Origin: Pycnopodia helianthoides
Taxonomy: Eukaryota > Echinodermata > Asteroidea > Forcipulatida > Asteriidae
Direction of reading: 5' to 3'
Assembly (NCBI GenBank): GCA_032158295.1
Contig: CM063252.1
Span: 18,620,036-18,684,035 of the forward strand
DNA: 64,000 bases
The notes beneath the pieces are model-generated. The model made no database searches. It was not told the origin of the DNA and saw only the letters and a program-made list of their open reading frames with translations. Positions 12,201 to 24,359 of the stretch are shown here, in pieces. The first letter of the stretch is position 1, and each line of letters begins with the position of its first letter. The translations under genes and the position numbers were made by a program.

Positions 12201-13256
12201 TGGTGGTTTTCTCTGGAATAATAGACACAATCGGTGACCGGAGTCACGTGACTCGTAGTAGGTATAAAATGTAAACAAACCAAGCAAGCAACACGTGGTG
12301 TGCATGGAAAAGCATGGCTGCTTCCTACCTTATGGCAGAAGTACTCAGGCGCAGCCGTGCTTTTCTATGCCCACTGTTGGTCGCTTGCTTGGTATGTTTA
12401 CATTGTTTACCCACTATGAGTCACGTGACTCCAGTCGCCGATTGTTTCTATTCTCTAGGGTTTTCCTCCAACATCTAAAATTGAAACTTCCTTCCTTGTC
12501 TTTTCTCCATGGGTTCTCAGCTAGTACAGTGACTGAGTTGGCTTTTCTGAGAATCCTTGGTGTCACAACCAGAATGAATAAATAAATAAACAAACAAACA
12601 AACCTTGCAGAACCAACTTAAAACGATCAGCCAACTCCAATACTGATTCACCGTGCTATAATGGACCCTTCCCATGAAATATGCTAATTACATTCACACA
12701 TGGGTACAGACACTATTGGTTGGCAAATGCCATGTGCACTAGGCAGAGGCAAACGCGTGAGCGTCACGCCACCATCCGTCCCATACAAAAAGGCGCGATA
12801 TTCACTCAATTTGCAAACCAGTAGGGAGAGTGCGCACGCGCGATGTTCAATTTACATATTTCATATTGTACATGATGATATGACTTTTATACTTGTAGTC
12901 TCCGTCATTTGTTTTGGTAATCTTTTGTTCATGTATTAGGTATCCCATCAACATCTTCATCAGCCCTTTCTCCTAAAGACAAGCGTTCACTGAAGCGGAG
13001 ATCTTCATCACCGACCGGAACCACTGACGAATACCGCAAGAGGAAACTGACCATCATGATCAAGGAGCACATCGTCAGAATGGAGCTCATGAAAGCTCAG
13101 ACAGACTACTACAAGACCAAGACTGACTTAATGCGCCAGACTTCCCCCCGTTCAATGAGCTTACCACAAAAGTTACAGCATCCCAACATGTCCAAGAATA
13201 TGCTGCCGACAAATATGTCCCCAAATATACCCCCAAAGTTACCAGGAAACACATGA
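9291..13256 (+). CDS. Myb/SANT-like DNA-binding domain protein
   Basis: Four exons: 9291-9517, 10406-10476, 11909-12079 and 12940-13256. Phases agree and the product is 261 aa, with the stop at 13254-13256. An acidic/polar leader (about 1-25) precedes a Myb/SANT-like trihelix (about 28-108). Its signature is the pattern GVPNRQQKLAAWERI ... CVNA ... TVQQCKDRHRNL, as in the Pfam Myb_DNA-bind_5 group, which is often related to domesticated Harbinger-transposon proteins. A Ser/acidic linker follows, then a basic stretch (KDKRSLKRRSS) and a helical, possibly coiled-coil segment rich in K/E/M (about 190-225). The tail has repeated NMSPN/NMSKN-like motifs. The likely role is a nuclear DNA-binding regulator. 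The target is unknown and no specific orthologue is recognised. The ATG at 9291 is the first in-frame ATG seen. Confidence 0.8.
11308..11638 (+). mobile_element. MITE with AGGGCTCAAATT ends
   Basis: It is the opposite-orientation relative of the element at 3809-4215, with shared blocks GTCCGGACAAGTCCGG and GAGCTACAAGCCCTGCGG. It lies in intron 2 of the Myb-like gene. A terminal fragment of the family also appears at about 33385-33440. Confidence 0.75.
12211..12458. mobile_element. Foldback element with CACGTGAC arms in Myb-like intron 3
   Basis: The left arm (AATAATAGACACAATCGG, then GGAGTCACGTGACTC) is matched in inverted order by the right arm (GAGTCACGTGACTCCAG, then GATTGTTTCTATTCT). Inner arms continue through GTTTACA and AAGCAAGC blocks to a centre near 12330. 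It carries no coding capacity. Confidence 0.75.
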
Positions 13257-14069
13257 GTCTTTGTTTACACACTTCTACAAATGGGCCAATCTAAGCACAT
13301 ACAAATTGCTAAGTAGAACAGCTTGCTTATTAGATTTTGTAGGTAACCAGCCAATTTGTCATTTAAATTACACACACGTTGGCTTGTTTCTTAATTAAGC
13401 AGCCAAGCAGGAACAATTTGCTAAATGAACCTTACGCTTTGCGGCCTCCATGAAGTTAGTCCGATTATTTATCAACACTACATCTGACTAATCTTGACAA
13501 ACTAGAGGGGGAAAAGTTTATTTTTATGAAAGGCATTCAGTGATGGCATCAGAAGTGAACTTTTGTATCTTTATACACCTGTGAGTTGTGCCAAATGGGA
13601 TTGAGTGAACCAAAAGTGGATATTTTTGTGTGTGTAATTTTTTTCTATACAGGTTGCAATTAAGGTACAAGAAATGTGTCAAATATGCAGTTGTTTCTTT
13701 CATCCCCAACTAATTTGTTTATAATCTTAAAATGTTGTCATTTTAAAAGTGTAAGCACAAAATTGTTTTAAATTAAGATGTTAAAATACAAATGTTATAC
13801 CTTCCCTTCCCATGACATTTTTAACAGTTACGGTATGTGTTTGTTGTTTTAACATAATGTGGTACTTGTTGTTTGTTATCATCATTAACGTTTATATACC
13901 TTGTGTGTATCTGGTAGACAAGTACACAAAATTGTCCATAAATGATTGTACAGGTTTTTGTCCTTGATTTACAAGAAAGAGTTGCTTTGTAAAGAGGGGG
14001 GTTTAGACTAGGTGGTCATCCTGTTTGTTCAGCAGCCGATTTAGGTCATCCTGTTTGTCCAGCAGCTGA

Positions 14070-14195
14070 TTTCACAAAACTTTACGCAACTGCGTATGTC
14101 CACTTAAGTGCAAAGTTTCTTGTGATAGTGGTGCACAACTTACGCAATAAATGCTGCGCAAGTGGATTTATGCAGTTGCGGAAAGTTTCGTCAAA
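14070..14195. mobile_element. Small MITE, TTTACGCAACTGCGTA ends
   Basis: Inverted termini (TTTCACAAAACTTTACGCAA and TTGCGGAAAGTTTCGTCAAA) flank a short interior with ACTTACGCAATAAATG. A closer-preserved sister copy is at 14968-15090. Confidence 0.75.
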
Positions 14196-14199
14196 TCGG

Positions 14200-14390
14200 T
14201 GACAGGGCTATATACCTTTATCATGCTGCCACCATCTTGGTCATGTTCCTTGTATCCAATACCAGTAACAAATACTAACATTCATTGTACAAAAAGGAAA
14301 CAGACTGTTTCTCCCTCCAGCCTCTGTTTGGTTACATTGATTTGAATGGGAGAAAAACATGATGGCCGCACTATGATAAAGATCGATAGC
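14200..14390. repeat. Dispersed repeat with CATGCTGCCACCATCTTGGT
   Basis: About 170 bp match the stretch at 32730-32895 in an intron of the E3 gene, and a fragment is at 49950-50010. The ends are roughly inverted (ACCTTTATCATG ... CTATGATAAAGAT), so it is a short foldback transposon. Confidence 0.7.
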
Positions 14391-14682
14391 TGCAGCTATC
14401 GGCTCTAGTTGTTTTGGACACAGCTTAAGAATGGGGTAGGTCTTAAACTTGACTCTTCATGTGTCGAAGCAACATCCCATGGTAAAGAGCCAAACCAAAA
14501 TGGTTGAATATTTAATAGGGTACTTGGGCAATCCCATGTGCACAGAGGCATGGGACTGTGTAACAGTTAAGGATCACATCGAGTGTGCTAGCCTATTGAT
14601 CTTTGCGCATTTTCCATTTTTCTGCATTGTTTTGTCGACTGCTAAATCTGCTCACATAACCACAGCTTAGTAAACTGCTTAT

Positions 14683-14775
14683 TGGCGGCTACGGCTATGA
14701 CTTGCTAAGGGTGTTGCTAAAGTAGACGTCCTTTATTGCATGATGATGCAGTAATGTAGCCATAGCCGCCATTGC
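14683..14775. mobile_element. Small MITE, GGCGGCTACGGCTA ends
   Basis: Inverted ends GGCGGCTACGGCTATGAC and TAGCCATAGCCGCC enclose about 60 bp. Relatives occur at 48493-48590 and 60421-60556, with a fragment at 38236-38295. Confidence 0.7.
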
Positions 14776-14967
14776 CTAAGCAATGTAAGACAGTGTCTAG
14801 AATGACCATGTTTGGCTTGTTAATGTAGTGACGAAGACCTTGTACATCAGTGTACATACATGTAGCTACCCTAACTATAATTTAGGGGGGTTCAGAATAC
14901 GCAATTAAGTTATGACTTGCCATAGACCAATCCATTTCAGTCCAATTTTATACCTCCTGCAGCAGAT

Positions 14968-15090
14968 TTCACGAATCTTTACGCAACTGCGTAAGTCCAC
15001 TCGTTTAAGATTTCTTGTGTTAGTGGTGCACAACTTACGCAATAAATGTTGCGGAAGTTGGCTCACGCAGTTGCGTAGTTTCGTGAAATC
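14968..15090. mobile_element. Small MITE, TTTACGCAACTGCGTA family
   Basis: Inverted ends GATTTCACGAATCTTTACGC and CGTAGTTTCGTGAAATC, with the same interior as the copy at 14070-14195. Confidence 0.8.
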
Positions 15091-16901
15091 TCTTACGCTT
15101 GCATACACACTAGGCGCAGGCTTTAACTCGCGTCACTTTGCCTTTTGTACAGTTGCGTCAACATCATCGTCAGAAACTCCCTTGGTGCATAAAGTAAATT
15201 TACGTTGGGCGTATTTGCATCCCAATAATGGTGGGAAACACTCATACCTAATATTCCGAATGTGTTTGTCTCTATAGTTATGATGTGCAGTAAATTACAT
15301 TAGAAATCTGGGACTGTAAAAAGTAGCACAGCATTAGCCCAATTTCCTTTTACAGAGGTCTATAAGCAGAAGTATTGATCCAGCCAGGATCAGATCTGAT
15401 GCTTTGGGTACATGACCATGATAAATAACAAATCTTGAATTTTGGTTTGGAAACCATGTCATCAGGCAATGTGCAGTCAATCAGTTCATGGTAAGACACT
15501 GTCAGTAGAGTGTCTATTGTGCTACCGAAGTGTTCCTTTTGCAGGCAGTGGTTAATTGCCGGTAATAATAATAATAAAACCGGACTCTCATATTGTGCAC
15601 ATATCTACCAATTAGGTACTCAAGGCGCTTGAACCAAGAGAAACATTTTAAACACAGGTTTAACAAAAATTTGAATCGAGACTGAATTTATGTTGCACCT
15701 TATACAGGCATGCAACTGTAACTTCACCAAAAAGAGGAAAATACAAAATTTCAATGATTTTGTACAGTATTTTTCAATTTTGAATGGTAAAACTGAGAAT
15801 AAAAAAAGAGGAAATCAGCTGATCCGAGGAAAAGTTGCATGCCTGCTTATAAGGGTTTACACGGTGCTCTGTGCACTCACTAGCCACTGCCAGAAACACC
15901 ATGGCATTGGCGAAACCAGAGAAGGGAAGGGAGTGGTAGCTCAGAACCATTGCCCCCCCCCCCTCCCCCAATGATATCGCAGAAATGCACAAATGAATGG
16001 TTTTGTAGCACACTGTAAAATGACTTTGTGTGACATGGCCCGTAGGTCTGCAGATATTAATAGAAGCAAGTCAAAAAATAACTAAGCTGCGGTTACAAAA
16101 AGGAATTTTGAGCTGGTTCATGATGAAGGATTGAAATTAAACACTAAATCCTATTTTAAGAAAGAAACATTTTGTAAATATTAAAAAACCTTTTGTATTA
16201 ACGCACTCAGTTGTAATGAAAGAACAGACAAGTTTTAAAAGTAATAGCTAAAAACAAAAACAGTATTCATGCTTAAAAAGAAGGAATGTACATTCTTGTA
16301 AATACATTTTTTTCAGCTTAGAGAATTTTTGAAGTTGGAAGAAAAAATTGCCAAGCAGACAAGAATTTAAGTACTTCATTGAAACAACCAATAATTTTGT
16401 TACCTATTGGCATCAAGAAATAGGGCTTTGCACAGAATACAAATGTGCGAGTTTAAGCCTTCTATAACTTGTTTTTATGTTTGCCACCTGTAAACAACAA
16501 CTTGGCAGGAGTTGTTTTATAGTATTATTTAGTAACATGTATCACTATGTGGCACAGACGATTTGCCTGTGGAATTATTGTATCCCAATAATTTGTACAT
16601 CACCGCTTTTCTATCCAAAATGATGTTTTCTTTTGATTTGTGAAATTAATGTTGCAATGTTTCTGTCAGGGTCATGTATAAGTAACAGGTTATCTCTTTG
16701 CCCCCGGCACCTTTAAAAAAAAAACGATTAATGCAAAAGTCAAAATACTTCTTGATATGAAACAAAACTCATTGTTCAAACAAGAATGGATCTTTTATTG
16801 TACAAGCAACTCAAGTTAACTACAAAGCTATTTCGTTTGGTCATTTTTTTATAAATTGTTTAATTTGTCACGTTTGTTTAATACCATTGGTGCTAAAACC
16901 T

Positions 16902-17082
16902 GGGCCCGATTACATAGAGCTGCTTAAACAAAAAGTATTGCTTGACAATTTTCTGCTCAGCAGAAATGAGCAGGATACCAGTCGCAACTTGTACATGTGA
17001 CATGGTAGTTTGGCTGGTAACCTTATTCTGGTTAGCATCATTTTGTTGTGCTTGGCTCCTTTTTTTTTGCTTAAGCAGCCCA
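16902..17082. mobile_element. Palindromic MITE, GGGCCCAATTTCATAGAGCT family
   Basis: It begins GGGCCCGATTACATAGAGCT and returns with TTGCTTAAGCAGC near 17070. The inner blocks GAAATGAGCAGGATACCAGT and GTTTGGCTGGTAACCTTATT are common to all copies (30179, 47148, 49358, 49753, 44991). Confidence 0.85.
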
Positions 17083-17480
17083 GATATTGTTGAAGGTGCT
17101 CCATCAGACATCAGAAGGTATAATCTAATTGTTTTATTAACATTGGGTACTACATTAGCATCTCATTCAGAAAGTGTATCCTTTTATGTCTTTAAATACA
17201 GTAAATGCACCATTTTTACATACTGATGTTTCGTAGTTACATTTTTGTGAAGCAAGATTTCAAGAAATGTATCCCAACATATACAATTTCTTGATTTTAG
17301 TTTCACAACAAAATAATATTAATACTTTCAAAAGTTGATTCCAAATGCATTTTGTATGATTGGGTCTTGTGTTTTATTACAATGTTGGAATTTCTTAAGG
17401 TAATGCTACGTAAAAAGAACAACCAAGTTCTATGATATAAGTAAGTAGGACTTGAAACTTTGCATGGTGGGAGTATAACT

Positions 17481-17609
17481 AAGAGAGGTTTGCGGTAACA
17501 CCATGTGAAAATCTCTTTTGAGTAGTGTTTGTTCTTAACCACCGGTTCTTTTCAGAACCAACACTACTCAAAAGAGATTTTCACATGGTGTTTCCGCAAA
17601 CCTCTCTTT
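17481..17609. mobile_element. Foldback element, arms of about 55 nt
   Basis: The left arm 17481-17535 and right arm 17555-17609 are inverted copies with about two mismatches, separated by about 19 nt. Both contain a CACCATGTGAAAATCTCTTT block. The GGTAACACCATGTG motif is shared with the tandem units at 20851-21204. Confidence 0.85.
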
Positions 17610-18597
17610 ATGATTTAAGTACAAATTATCCACAGCAATGCAGTGCATTATAATTGCAGGCCTGCTGCTTCCTCTCTCTTGTACGGGCAAGGCAGTTTTT
17701 TTCTCCTTCGTAAAGGGCACCATAATGAGGAAAATGTACATTTCTATGGGATCATTTCAAGGGGCACCAAGGCAATTACCAGAAGCATGGAGGCAATTGC
17801 CTCTGTTGCCTCCATGAACTATCAGGCCTGCCATTGTAAAAAGGTACTGCAGAATGACAAGTTTAAATTTGTGGCACCTGCTATATCTCCGTACACAACT
17901 CCGAATATACATAAATGACTTGAGTAATTTCTGTTTTTTTTTTAAGTATTAATGTTTTCTTCAGTGTTTTAATTGACTGTCACTGATTGCTATGTGTTGG
18001 TTATAAGCAAGAGACAAGCAAATAAAACGAGCTAATATTAAATTAAATATTCAAATGTTTTTTCATTGATTTGTTTCATTTAGGAGTTCTCTGCAATTCA
18101 ATCACATACAATTATACATACAGGCATTTTTTTATGAACAAACTTATAAAAACAATTGTAAAACCTTAACAATACGACACAGAGAAGCTGAAAAGACATA
18201 CACATTTGAACAAAGAACATTGTAACATCAGTTTAAAACATTGCCCTGGTAACAACAAATGTGAAATGTTTCCTCAGGACTTTTCTGCACATATGAGGAA
18301 TTTAGAAAAATTAAGGGGCCAGTCAGAATAAACTTTTTTTTTATTTGTTTCGACCCAGCCACCCAGCCCAATTAAAAAAAAATGGACTGAAGCAGATTTT
18401 GTTTGATCAATGATCTCCAAACTCGGGATGTTAATGACTTTTCCAGGCTATATAAAAAGTCAAACATGCATTTTTGCAGATGAAATTGTCAAGTACGCAA
18501 CACTTTGTACAGTGTTCTTCTATCTACCGTTGGATAGAGGTGGACTAATTAGAGGAGGTTGACTATTTAGAAAAGGGTGGCCAATGACAACAGAACA

Positions 18598-18845
18598 GGG
18601 CCCAATTTCATGGCTCTGCTTACCGCTGAATTCTGTGCTTGTGATCACCATTCTTTGCTTACAGGGCAAGCATTTTCTGCGCTAGCTGTGTAAGCGAAGC
18701 ATGCCTAGTAACGTGGAGTACACACACGCACAAACAGACATTCCCTGCCAACCTGTGAAAAAGTTTAACGAAAGCGTGGTTTTTTCTCTGCTTCCATAAG
18801 TGCTGATTCTTTGCTTACAGTAAGCAGAGCCACAAAATTGGGCCC
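18598..18845. mobile_element. MITE, GGGCCCAATTTCATGGCTCT subfamily
   Basis: Perfectly recognisable inverted ends: GGGCCCAATTTCATGGCTCT ... AGAGCCACAAAATTGGGCCC. The inside differs from the GAGCT family, with TTCTTTGCTTACAG blocks repeated inverted. A fused GAGCT/GGCTCT composite is at 49358-49619. Confidence 0.85.
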
Positions 18846-19119
18846 AGCACAGATGATTTTCAGTAATTTCTTTTCAACCGCCCACCAACAATTTCTGACA
18901 AGTTTTGACCTTGCTGACCCTTATGTTGTTCCCATACAGAGTCTGAGTGATATTCAAGTGTCCTCTATCAGGTCATTAAGTCAATATGTCACTCTCATCT
19001 GTATCTGCTGCACATGCAAGATTATGGCTATTGTGGGCTCCAAAGCTGGCTTATCTTTACATGTAATTTCTACCGAAAGTTTCTCACTTCATTGTTCAAA
19101 GGCATTTCTTGTTTATTTA

Positions 19120-19330
19120 TTTCATTACGCATCCAACAGCACAAGCGCCAATATCAGGATGGTGAATAGGAAACGAGAAGAAATGTTTCGTTTTAGATGT
19201 GGGAGGAAAACCCAAAATGGGGGGAAAACCCACGCAATCAGGTAGGGACTGAAAACCCAATCCAGATGCAAGGCTCTAGGTCTGAGGTGGGGTTCGAACC
19301 AGGGTCCCCAGGGGTGAAAGGCAGGGAAAG
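19120..19330 (-). repeat. Dispersed SINE-like repeat with GGTTCGAACC box
   Basis: About 200 bp are conserved with 22460-22660 and 57860-58080. Shared blocks are GTGGGAGGAAAACCC, CACGCAATCAGGTAGGGAC, AGGTCTGAGGTGGG and a box-B-like GGTTCGAACC. The box B suggests a tRNA-related origin. Orientation is uncertain. Confidence 0.6.
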
Positions 19331-19668
19331 AACTCACCCAGCCAACCTGATGCCCAACCTTATGATAGAAACTGATCATTCTTGAGAGGACCCTGAGACT
19401 TAACCGACTTTGTAAATCATACAGTAAAAAGTCCAAAATCTACTGATTTCATACAGAAATGTTCAAAATAAAAACTAGCTCAATGCAATGCATTTTCTTC
19501 CGGCAATCATTAGAGCCAGTCTGTGTGAAGTGAAGTGTGGCTTACAGTGGAATTACATCACACTCACAAACACGATAGAGACAAGTAATAGTCTTCCCTA
19601 TGCAAGACTTCCACTTCGCTATCAAAATTTGCACCTTGGAGAAAAAAAACTAACTACATGTAGAGATG

Positions 19669-22600
19669 TCATGTTTGTGCATCGTTGACCGGGAAATCTA
19701 TCCTTTCATATTGCTGTACTGCGATATCTAAATGTTCTGCAAGCTCAGTTGGATTAGAATAGAGTGATGGTTCCACCTTCAGATCTGAAATACCCTTTTC
19801 CCTTGTGCTGAACTCACGTAGTATGTAACTCTCCCCAGCCTGTAAAAATAAATTATTGTGAAATAAATTTGTGGCAAATTTTCTGCACACTTTCAGTTTC
19901 TTACCTTAATATTAATAATAATAACAACACTTATAGCGCACATATCATAGAAGCTAGATCAAGGTGCTTTACAACATTAGTATCTCTATTCATCAGGCAT
20001 AGACCATTCTTCAACTCCAATGGGAGCAAACAACCTCAAGCTGGGGTTAACCCAACATAATACTATCTCAGCCCTCACAGGTTCCCATTAATGCACCTGG
20101 GTGAAGAGAAGCAATTATGGTTAAGTGTCTTGCTTGGAGTTGAACCCACACACCGCAAAAAGCGACTTCTGAAGTTGATATGCAGCTAAGGAATACACTT
20201 CCCAGAGAAGCGACCAAATTCTACAAGTGTTGTTGATATATTTCTATGCAAAAATTAGATAGTCGCCCGACATTTCGACCCTAGCAGAGTCTTTCTCGAA
20301 GCCTGTCCTTTTGGTTGGTAAGCAGTTTGCAACAGCTCAATTTTGTTTTTCAATATATTTCTATGTATAATAAATTGTCCTCAAAAAAGAGTTTTAATTT
20401 CAATTCATAAGAAAGCTGTAACAAAGGAAAAGAACTTGTTTACCTCATGAAAAATTCTAGTGTCATTGATTCTTACAAGAACATCATCGACCCGTAGAAA
20501 GAATCTCAACAAAACGAAGAAACACGACTGCATGACTCGCTGTGGAGCAACAATTCAAACAGTGAAAATCAAGTGGCAAACAAGGAAGGGGGAGTGAAAG
20601 GTGACAAGATATCTGTCAAAGTGTAAAGTGTGGTGAATTATTGAAAGTTATTCTAATTTATTTTGAGAGTAACACTGAGCAGTTTTATAATTTCTGCAAT
20701 TTGAAATAATACAAAAGTCATATATGGGTCATTCACAATACAGTGCACTATCTGCAGTTTGACAAGTTGACATGTTTTTAGTCTTCTCACAGCACCTGCG
20801 TTATGACACTGATTGGGTTTGCAAAGCAGCAAGGTTTGTATTTATGTATATTCAGTTTGCGGTAACACCATGTGTATAAACCTACTTTGCTGTGTAGATT
20901 TGTTCTTTGAGAACTTATCTACATGTAGCTATCTATTCTCACTAGTAGAATTCGGAATCCGAGAGACTACTTGGTTCTTAAAAGAACTGTCCTTCTTATT
21001 AAATACTACCTGGTGAGGTAGAAAATCAGATGGTAACACCATGTGTATAAATCTACTTTGCTGTGTAGATTTGTTCTTTGAGAACTTGTCTAGCTATCTA
21101 TTCTACTGCCGCGTAGTAGATTTCGGAATCCGAGAGATTACTTAGTTCTTAAAAGAACTGTCCTGCTTCGTAACTACTACCTTGGCGGGAGGTAGGAAAT
21201 CAGCCAACTACTTTTGCTTGGTGGATCGAGGGGACTTCCTGTTATTAACTTCACTGCAGCGGAGTGAGTTCTTAATTGATCTCAACATTTCGACTAGCCA
21301 GCTCTAGTCATCGTCAGGAGACTAGGTTGTATTTGTCTGTGTTTACGGCACAATATGGTATTTTTTTTGTGAGGCCTGTAAATGTTTTTCACGTTCTAGT
21401 CAGCCATTTAAAGCTCCCAAGCTGCCCATGTGGTGCTGAGTTGCGATTGTGATGTTTCTATTCCAGTCGACCGCTTTTTGAAGAAAAAAAAAACTCTCCG
21501 GGGTCAACAGTAGAGGGCGCACTATACTGTGGATCGTCCGTATTGAGAAGTGAAATTTGTTTCTGAGAATCTTACCATTTTAACAATAAGTGAAGCACAC
21601 CCATTATCTGCAAGCTCATCCTCAAACAGCATCATCTCCTCATAGAAATGAATCTTTTCCTTTACCTTCAGCTTCTCCATGTCTATCTTTTGCTCCGTTT
21701 GTGAAACCTGCACAGGAATATGACAACTGGGTTACTGTGGCGTATGTAACAATTCCCAAAACTTTTAAAACTAAATTAAAATGCCTAAATTTCAGACTTT
21801 AGACACTTGCGAATCCATTGATTCTTTTTTAGGTACATGGCAATGTCTAAAACAGTATAGAGCAGTGGGTTTGCCAGGCATAGTAGAAACAGTAATCTGG
21901 AATGAGCTGCAATAGTCCACAACTGTTTTAAAAGCGGTTCTTAAAAGTTACCTGCTTGTTTAATTGCTTACTGTTTGTATTAATTGCTGTAAAGCGCATC
22001 AAGACTTCTGTGTGATGCGCTATCTACTGTGTTATTATTATTATTATTAATGCACAAGCGCAAAAATAAAAATATACCACAATGCATCTCGGAAAACAGA
22101 GTTCAGTTAACAAAATTAGCCAAGCTGCCAATACGGACGCCATGCTGTAGTTTACATGCAACTGTGCCAGGTTTTATAGTTTGTGTACCGCATTGCTTCA
22201 AAATCAACGCGCCACGATGTTTGCTGGTGTTACTTGGACTTTGATTTCACCCCAAATCTGTTACGCACCGATGATGTGCACTGGGACATGCTTGTGAGTT
22301 ATTGGAAAGTGCAAGTCCAAATTAAAGTACATTTCCCCTGTACAAAAACAAACATATGAACAATGTAAAATGGCTGAACGGTCCAGCTGTTCAGACCTGT
22401 ATTCAAGTCAGGATGGTCATGGATAAATTGCCTGCGCTGTGTGATATATATTTGGTTTCATTGCACATCCAACAGCCAATACCAAAATGATTCAAAAAGG
22501 ACAATGCAGAACTGTTCAGTATAAATGCGGGAGGAAAAACACACACAGGGAAACCCATGCAATCAGGTAGGGCTCAAAACCAAATCCATATACGAGATCC

Positions 22601-24359
22601 TGTCCGAGGTGGGATTCGAACCAGCATCCACAGAAGTGAAAGGCAGAGAAAGAAACCTCTTAGCCAAGCCCATTCCATAATCATCTCTCCAGGAATACTC
22701 AACTCAAGTTTAAAATAAGTCAAAGACAAGACAACAGAGATCAACAAGAAATTGACCCACATGGTAAATTTACCATGTGTGTCAATTTCTTGTTGATCTC
22801 TGTTGTCTTGTCTTAAAAGACAACAAATTATCCCAGTAGCAGAAAAATCTGTTCGATGAGACAGTGTTATATTTTTTCCAAACAGTACCTGAAGGTTTCC
22901 AAGTAGAGTCCCCTTGTAGTCTGTTGTATACGTCCAATCGAAGGGCTTCACAACTTTGTTGATGAATTCACAATCACTTCTACAGATAAACAAAGACATT
23001 TCAAAAACAGTAACACTTAACTTGAGTTTAACAATTTACCTGAACTTTTCAAGCAACAAAAGCAATTTCTAAGGTTCTATTTGGTTTTTTTTACCCTACC
23101 CAAGTCTCTCCTACCCCTTCCCCCATCCATCACCCCCCCCCCCAATATATTAGCCACATTTTGGTTTCATTACTGTACCTTGCCTCTTGCCACTTCTGTG
23201 CTGCAGCAACCTTGATGGGGTCATTGTGGGCATCAACCTGTTTCATGGAGTCAAATGCATTGAACTCAACACCAAACCCTTGGGAATTTTCAATCTTGAG
23301 GACATTGTCTCCAAACACCATCTCTGGTAGTTGGGGCAGTTCCAGCTCCTGATGGTACCTGAAAAGCAACAAGCTCAAGGCTTTCAATTAATTTTCCTGG
23401 TTATGAGACAAATAAGCTATGGTTTTGTTCCACCCAGACCCGACTATGGTGTTACAAATGGTGTTACAAATGGGATACCAAAAAATAACTGGGACCAAGA
23501 CACATTTATGTAGCACCTTGTAAGAGTTTACAAGGTGATGAGGTGCAATCTGCTGCCAACCATGCCAGAAACACCGGGGCAAACTCCTTCTCTTAATGAT
23601 ATGTGTAACAAGGTTCTATACATGTGCATTACACAACACACAGGACCTACAGCTTCAAGTCCCATCCGAAGGACAAAGCCATTAAGTAGCTTGCTCAACC
23701 CTTTAAAGACCATTCATTTCTGTATAATCATCACCATACGCCCAGACATTGCTAATCTTGTTGATTTTTTGCTCCGCTATTATCAGGAAAAAATTCAGGA
23801 AGATTATCAAAAACATAAATACATGGTTTTTCTTCAGAGTTGTAAATTCTATGTTTAATTGGGAAACATTGGCAAATGTCCACTTCGGTCCGATACTTTT
23901 TCTTTGACCCTCTTGTTTGAGCGACAGTAGGTCAAATTTTGTGGTCGTTTGTGGCCACTATTGGCATTTTGGTACAAGCCGCTTGCAGCCACCATGGTCT
24001 CTAATGGGTTAAGGACACAAGTGTCAAGACCAAGACCAAGACCAAGACCAAGACTCGAACTTCACTGCTGATCAAAAACACCAGAGCTTGGGTCTGGTGT
24101 GCTAGACCGCTCGGCCACGACACGCCACAAACTACCAGTAATATACAACTTTTTGACTATCGACTTAAATGTAACATTTTTGAGCAGGATTGATCTGAAT
24201 CATACACAATAACCAGAACCACAGTCCCTGAATGAGTATTAACAATTACCTCTCAAGCTGATCAGATTTCAGAATGTGGCCCTTCACTGATGTGATCGTC
24301 CATGGACCAAAATTAAAAGTCTCTTTCTTGGGAGATCGCAATGCAGCAACCCCGGACAT
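19669..24359 (-). CDS. TIPRL: TIP41-like protein (TOR signalling regulator)
   Basis: Six exons on the minus strand: 24359-24250, 23358-23179, 22979-22889, 21707-21576, 20539-20444 and 19839-19669. All introns are GT-AG in phase and the product is 259 aa (human TIPRL is 272). Family signatures appear in order: [19 protein letters not shown] near the N-terminus; [20 protein letters not shown] (about 45-65); [17 protein letters not shown] (about 105-121); [16 protein letters not shown]; and [22 protein letters not shown] followed by [13 protein letters not shown]41/TIPRL binds catalytic subunits of PP2A-type phosphatases with the alpha4/TAP42 branch and modulates TOR and stress signalling in the cytosol. 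A CAG acceptor at about 24386, upstream of the ATG, suggests a noncoding first exon further right. Introns 3 and 4 hold a near-perfect palindrome and a tandem duplication. Identification is secure. Confidence 0.95.
20851..21204. repeat. Two tandem copies of an about 175-bp unit in TIPRL intron 4
   Basis: Units at about 20851-21028 and 21029-21204 share GGTAACACCATGTGTATAAA, CTACTTTGCTGTGTAGATTT, TCGGAATCCGAGAGA and CTTAAAAGAACTGTCC. Each unit has internal inverted segments. The second runs into a stretch with TTGATCTCAACATTTCGACT. Confidence 0.8.
22723..22814. repeat. 92-bp near-perfect palindrome in TIPRL intron 3
   Basis: The left arm 22723-22768 and right arm 22769-22814 are inverted copies that differ at one position of 46, with no spacer. 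The centre is GGTAAATTTACC. In the pre-mRNA it would form a 45-bp duplex about 75 nt downstream of the exon 3 donor. Confidence 0.95.
23500..24125 (-). mobile_element. tRNA-derived SINE, reverse, with internal insertion
   Basis: The tRNA-like head is at 24040-24125 on the minus strand: GTGGCCGAGCGGTCTAG box A, then an AGTCTTGG tandem stretch that reads ACCAAG repeats on the plus strand. The tail contains the CACAGGACCTACAGCTT block at 23639-23655 that is also at 28478. About 300 bp of unrelated sequence separates tail and head. Confidence 0.65.

Larger units (their letters stand above)
13257..19668. other. Spacer between convergent Myb-like and TIPRL genes
   Basis: About 6.4 kb without a recognised coding exon. 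It should include both 3' UTRs. It contains several MITEs listed separately (14070, 14683, 14968, 16902, 17481, 18598), a repeat at 14200-14390 that recurs at 32730-32895, and a conserved block at 19120-19330 that recurs at 22460-22660 and 57860-58080. The 144-aa open frame at 18811-19245 runs across two repeats and is not a gene. Confidence 0.6.

Noticed and set aside
18811..19245. 144-aa plus-strand open frame
   Set aside because: It starts in the right end of a MITE and ends in the SINE-like repeat at 19120-19330. No family resemblance.
22574..22999. 141-aa minus-strand open frame
   Set aside because: Its first part overlaps TIPRL exon 3 in the coding frame, but the rest runs through the palindrome and a dispersed repeat. 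The splice donor at 22889 ends the true exon.
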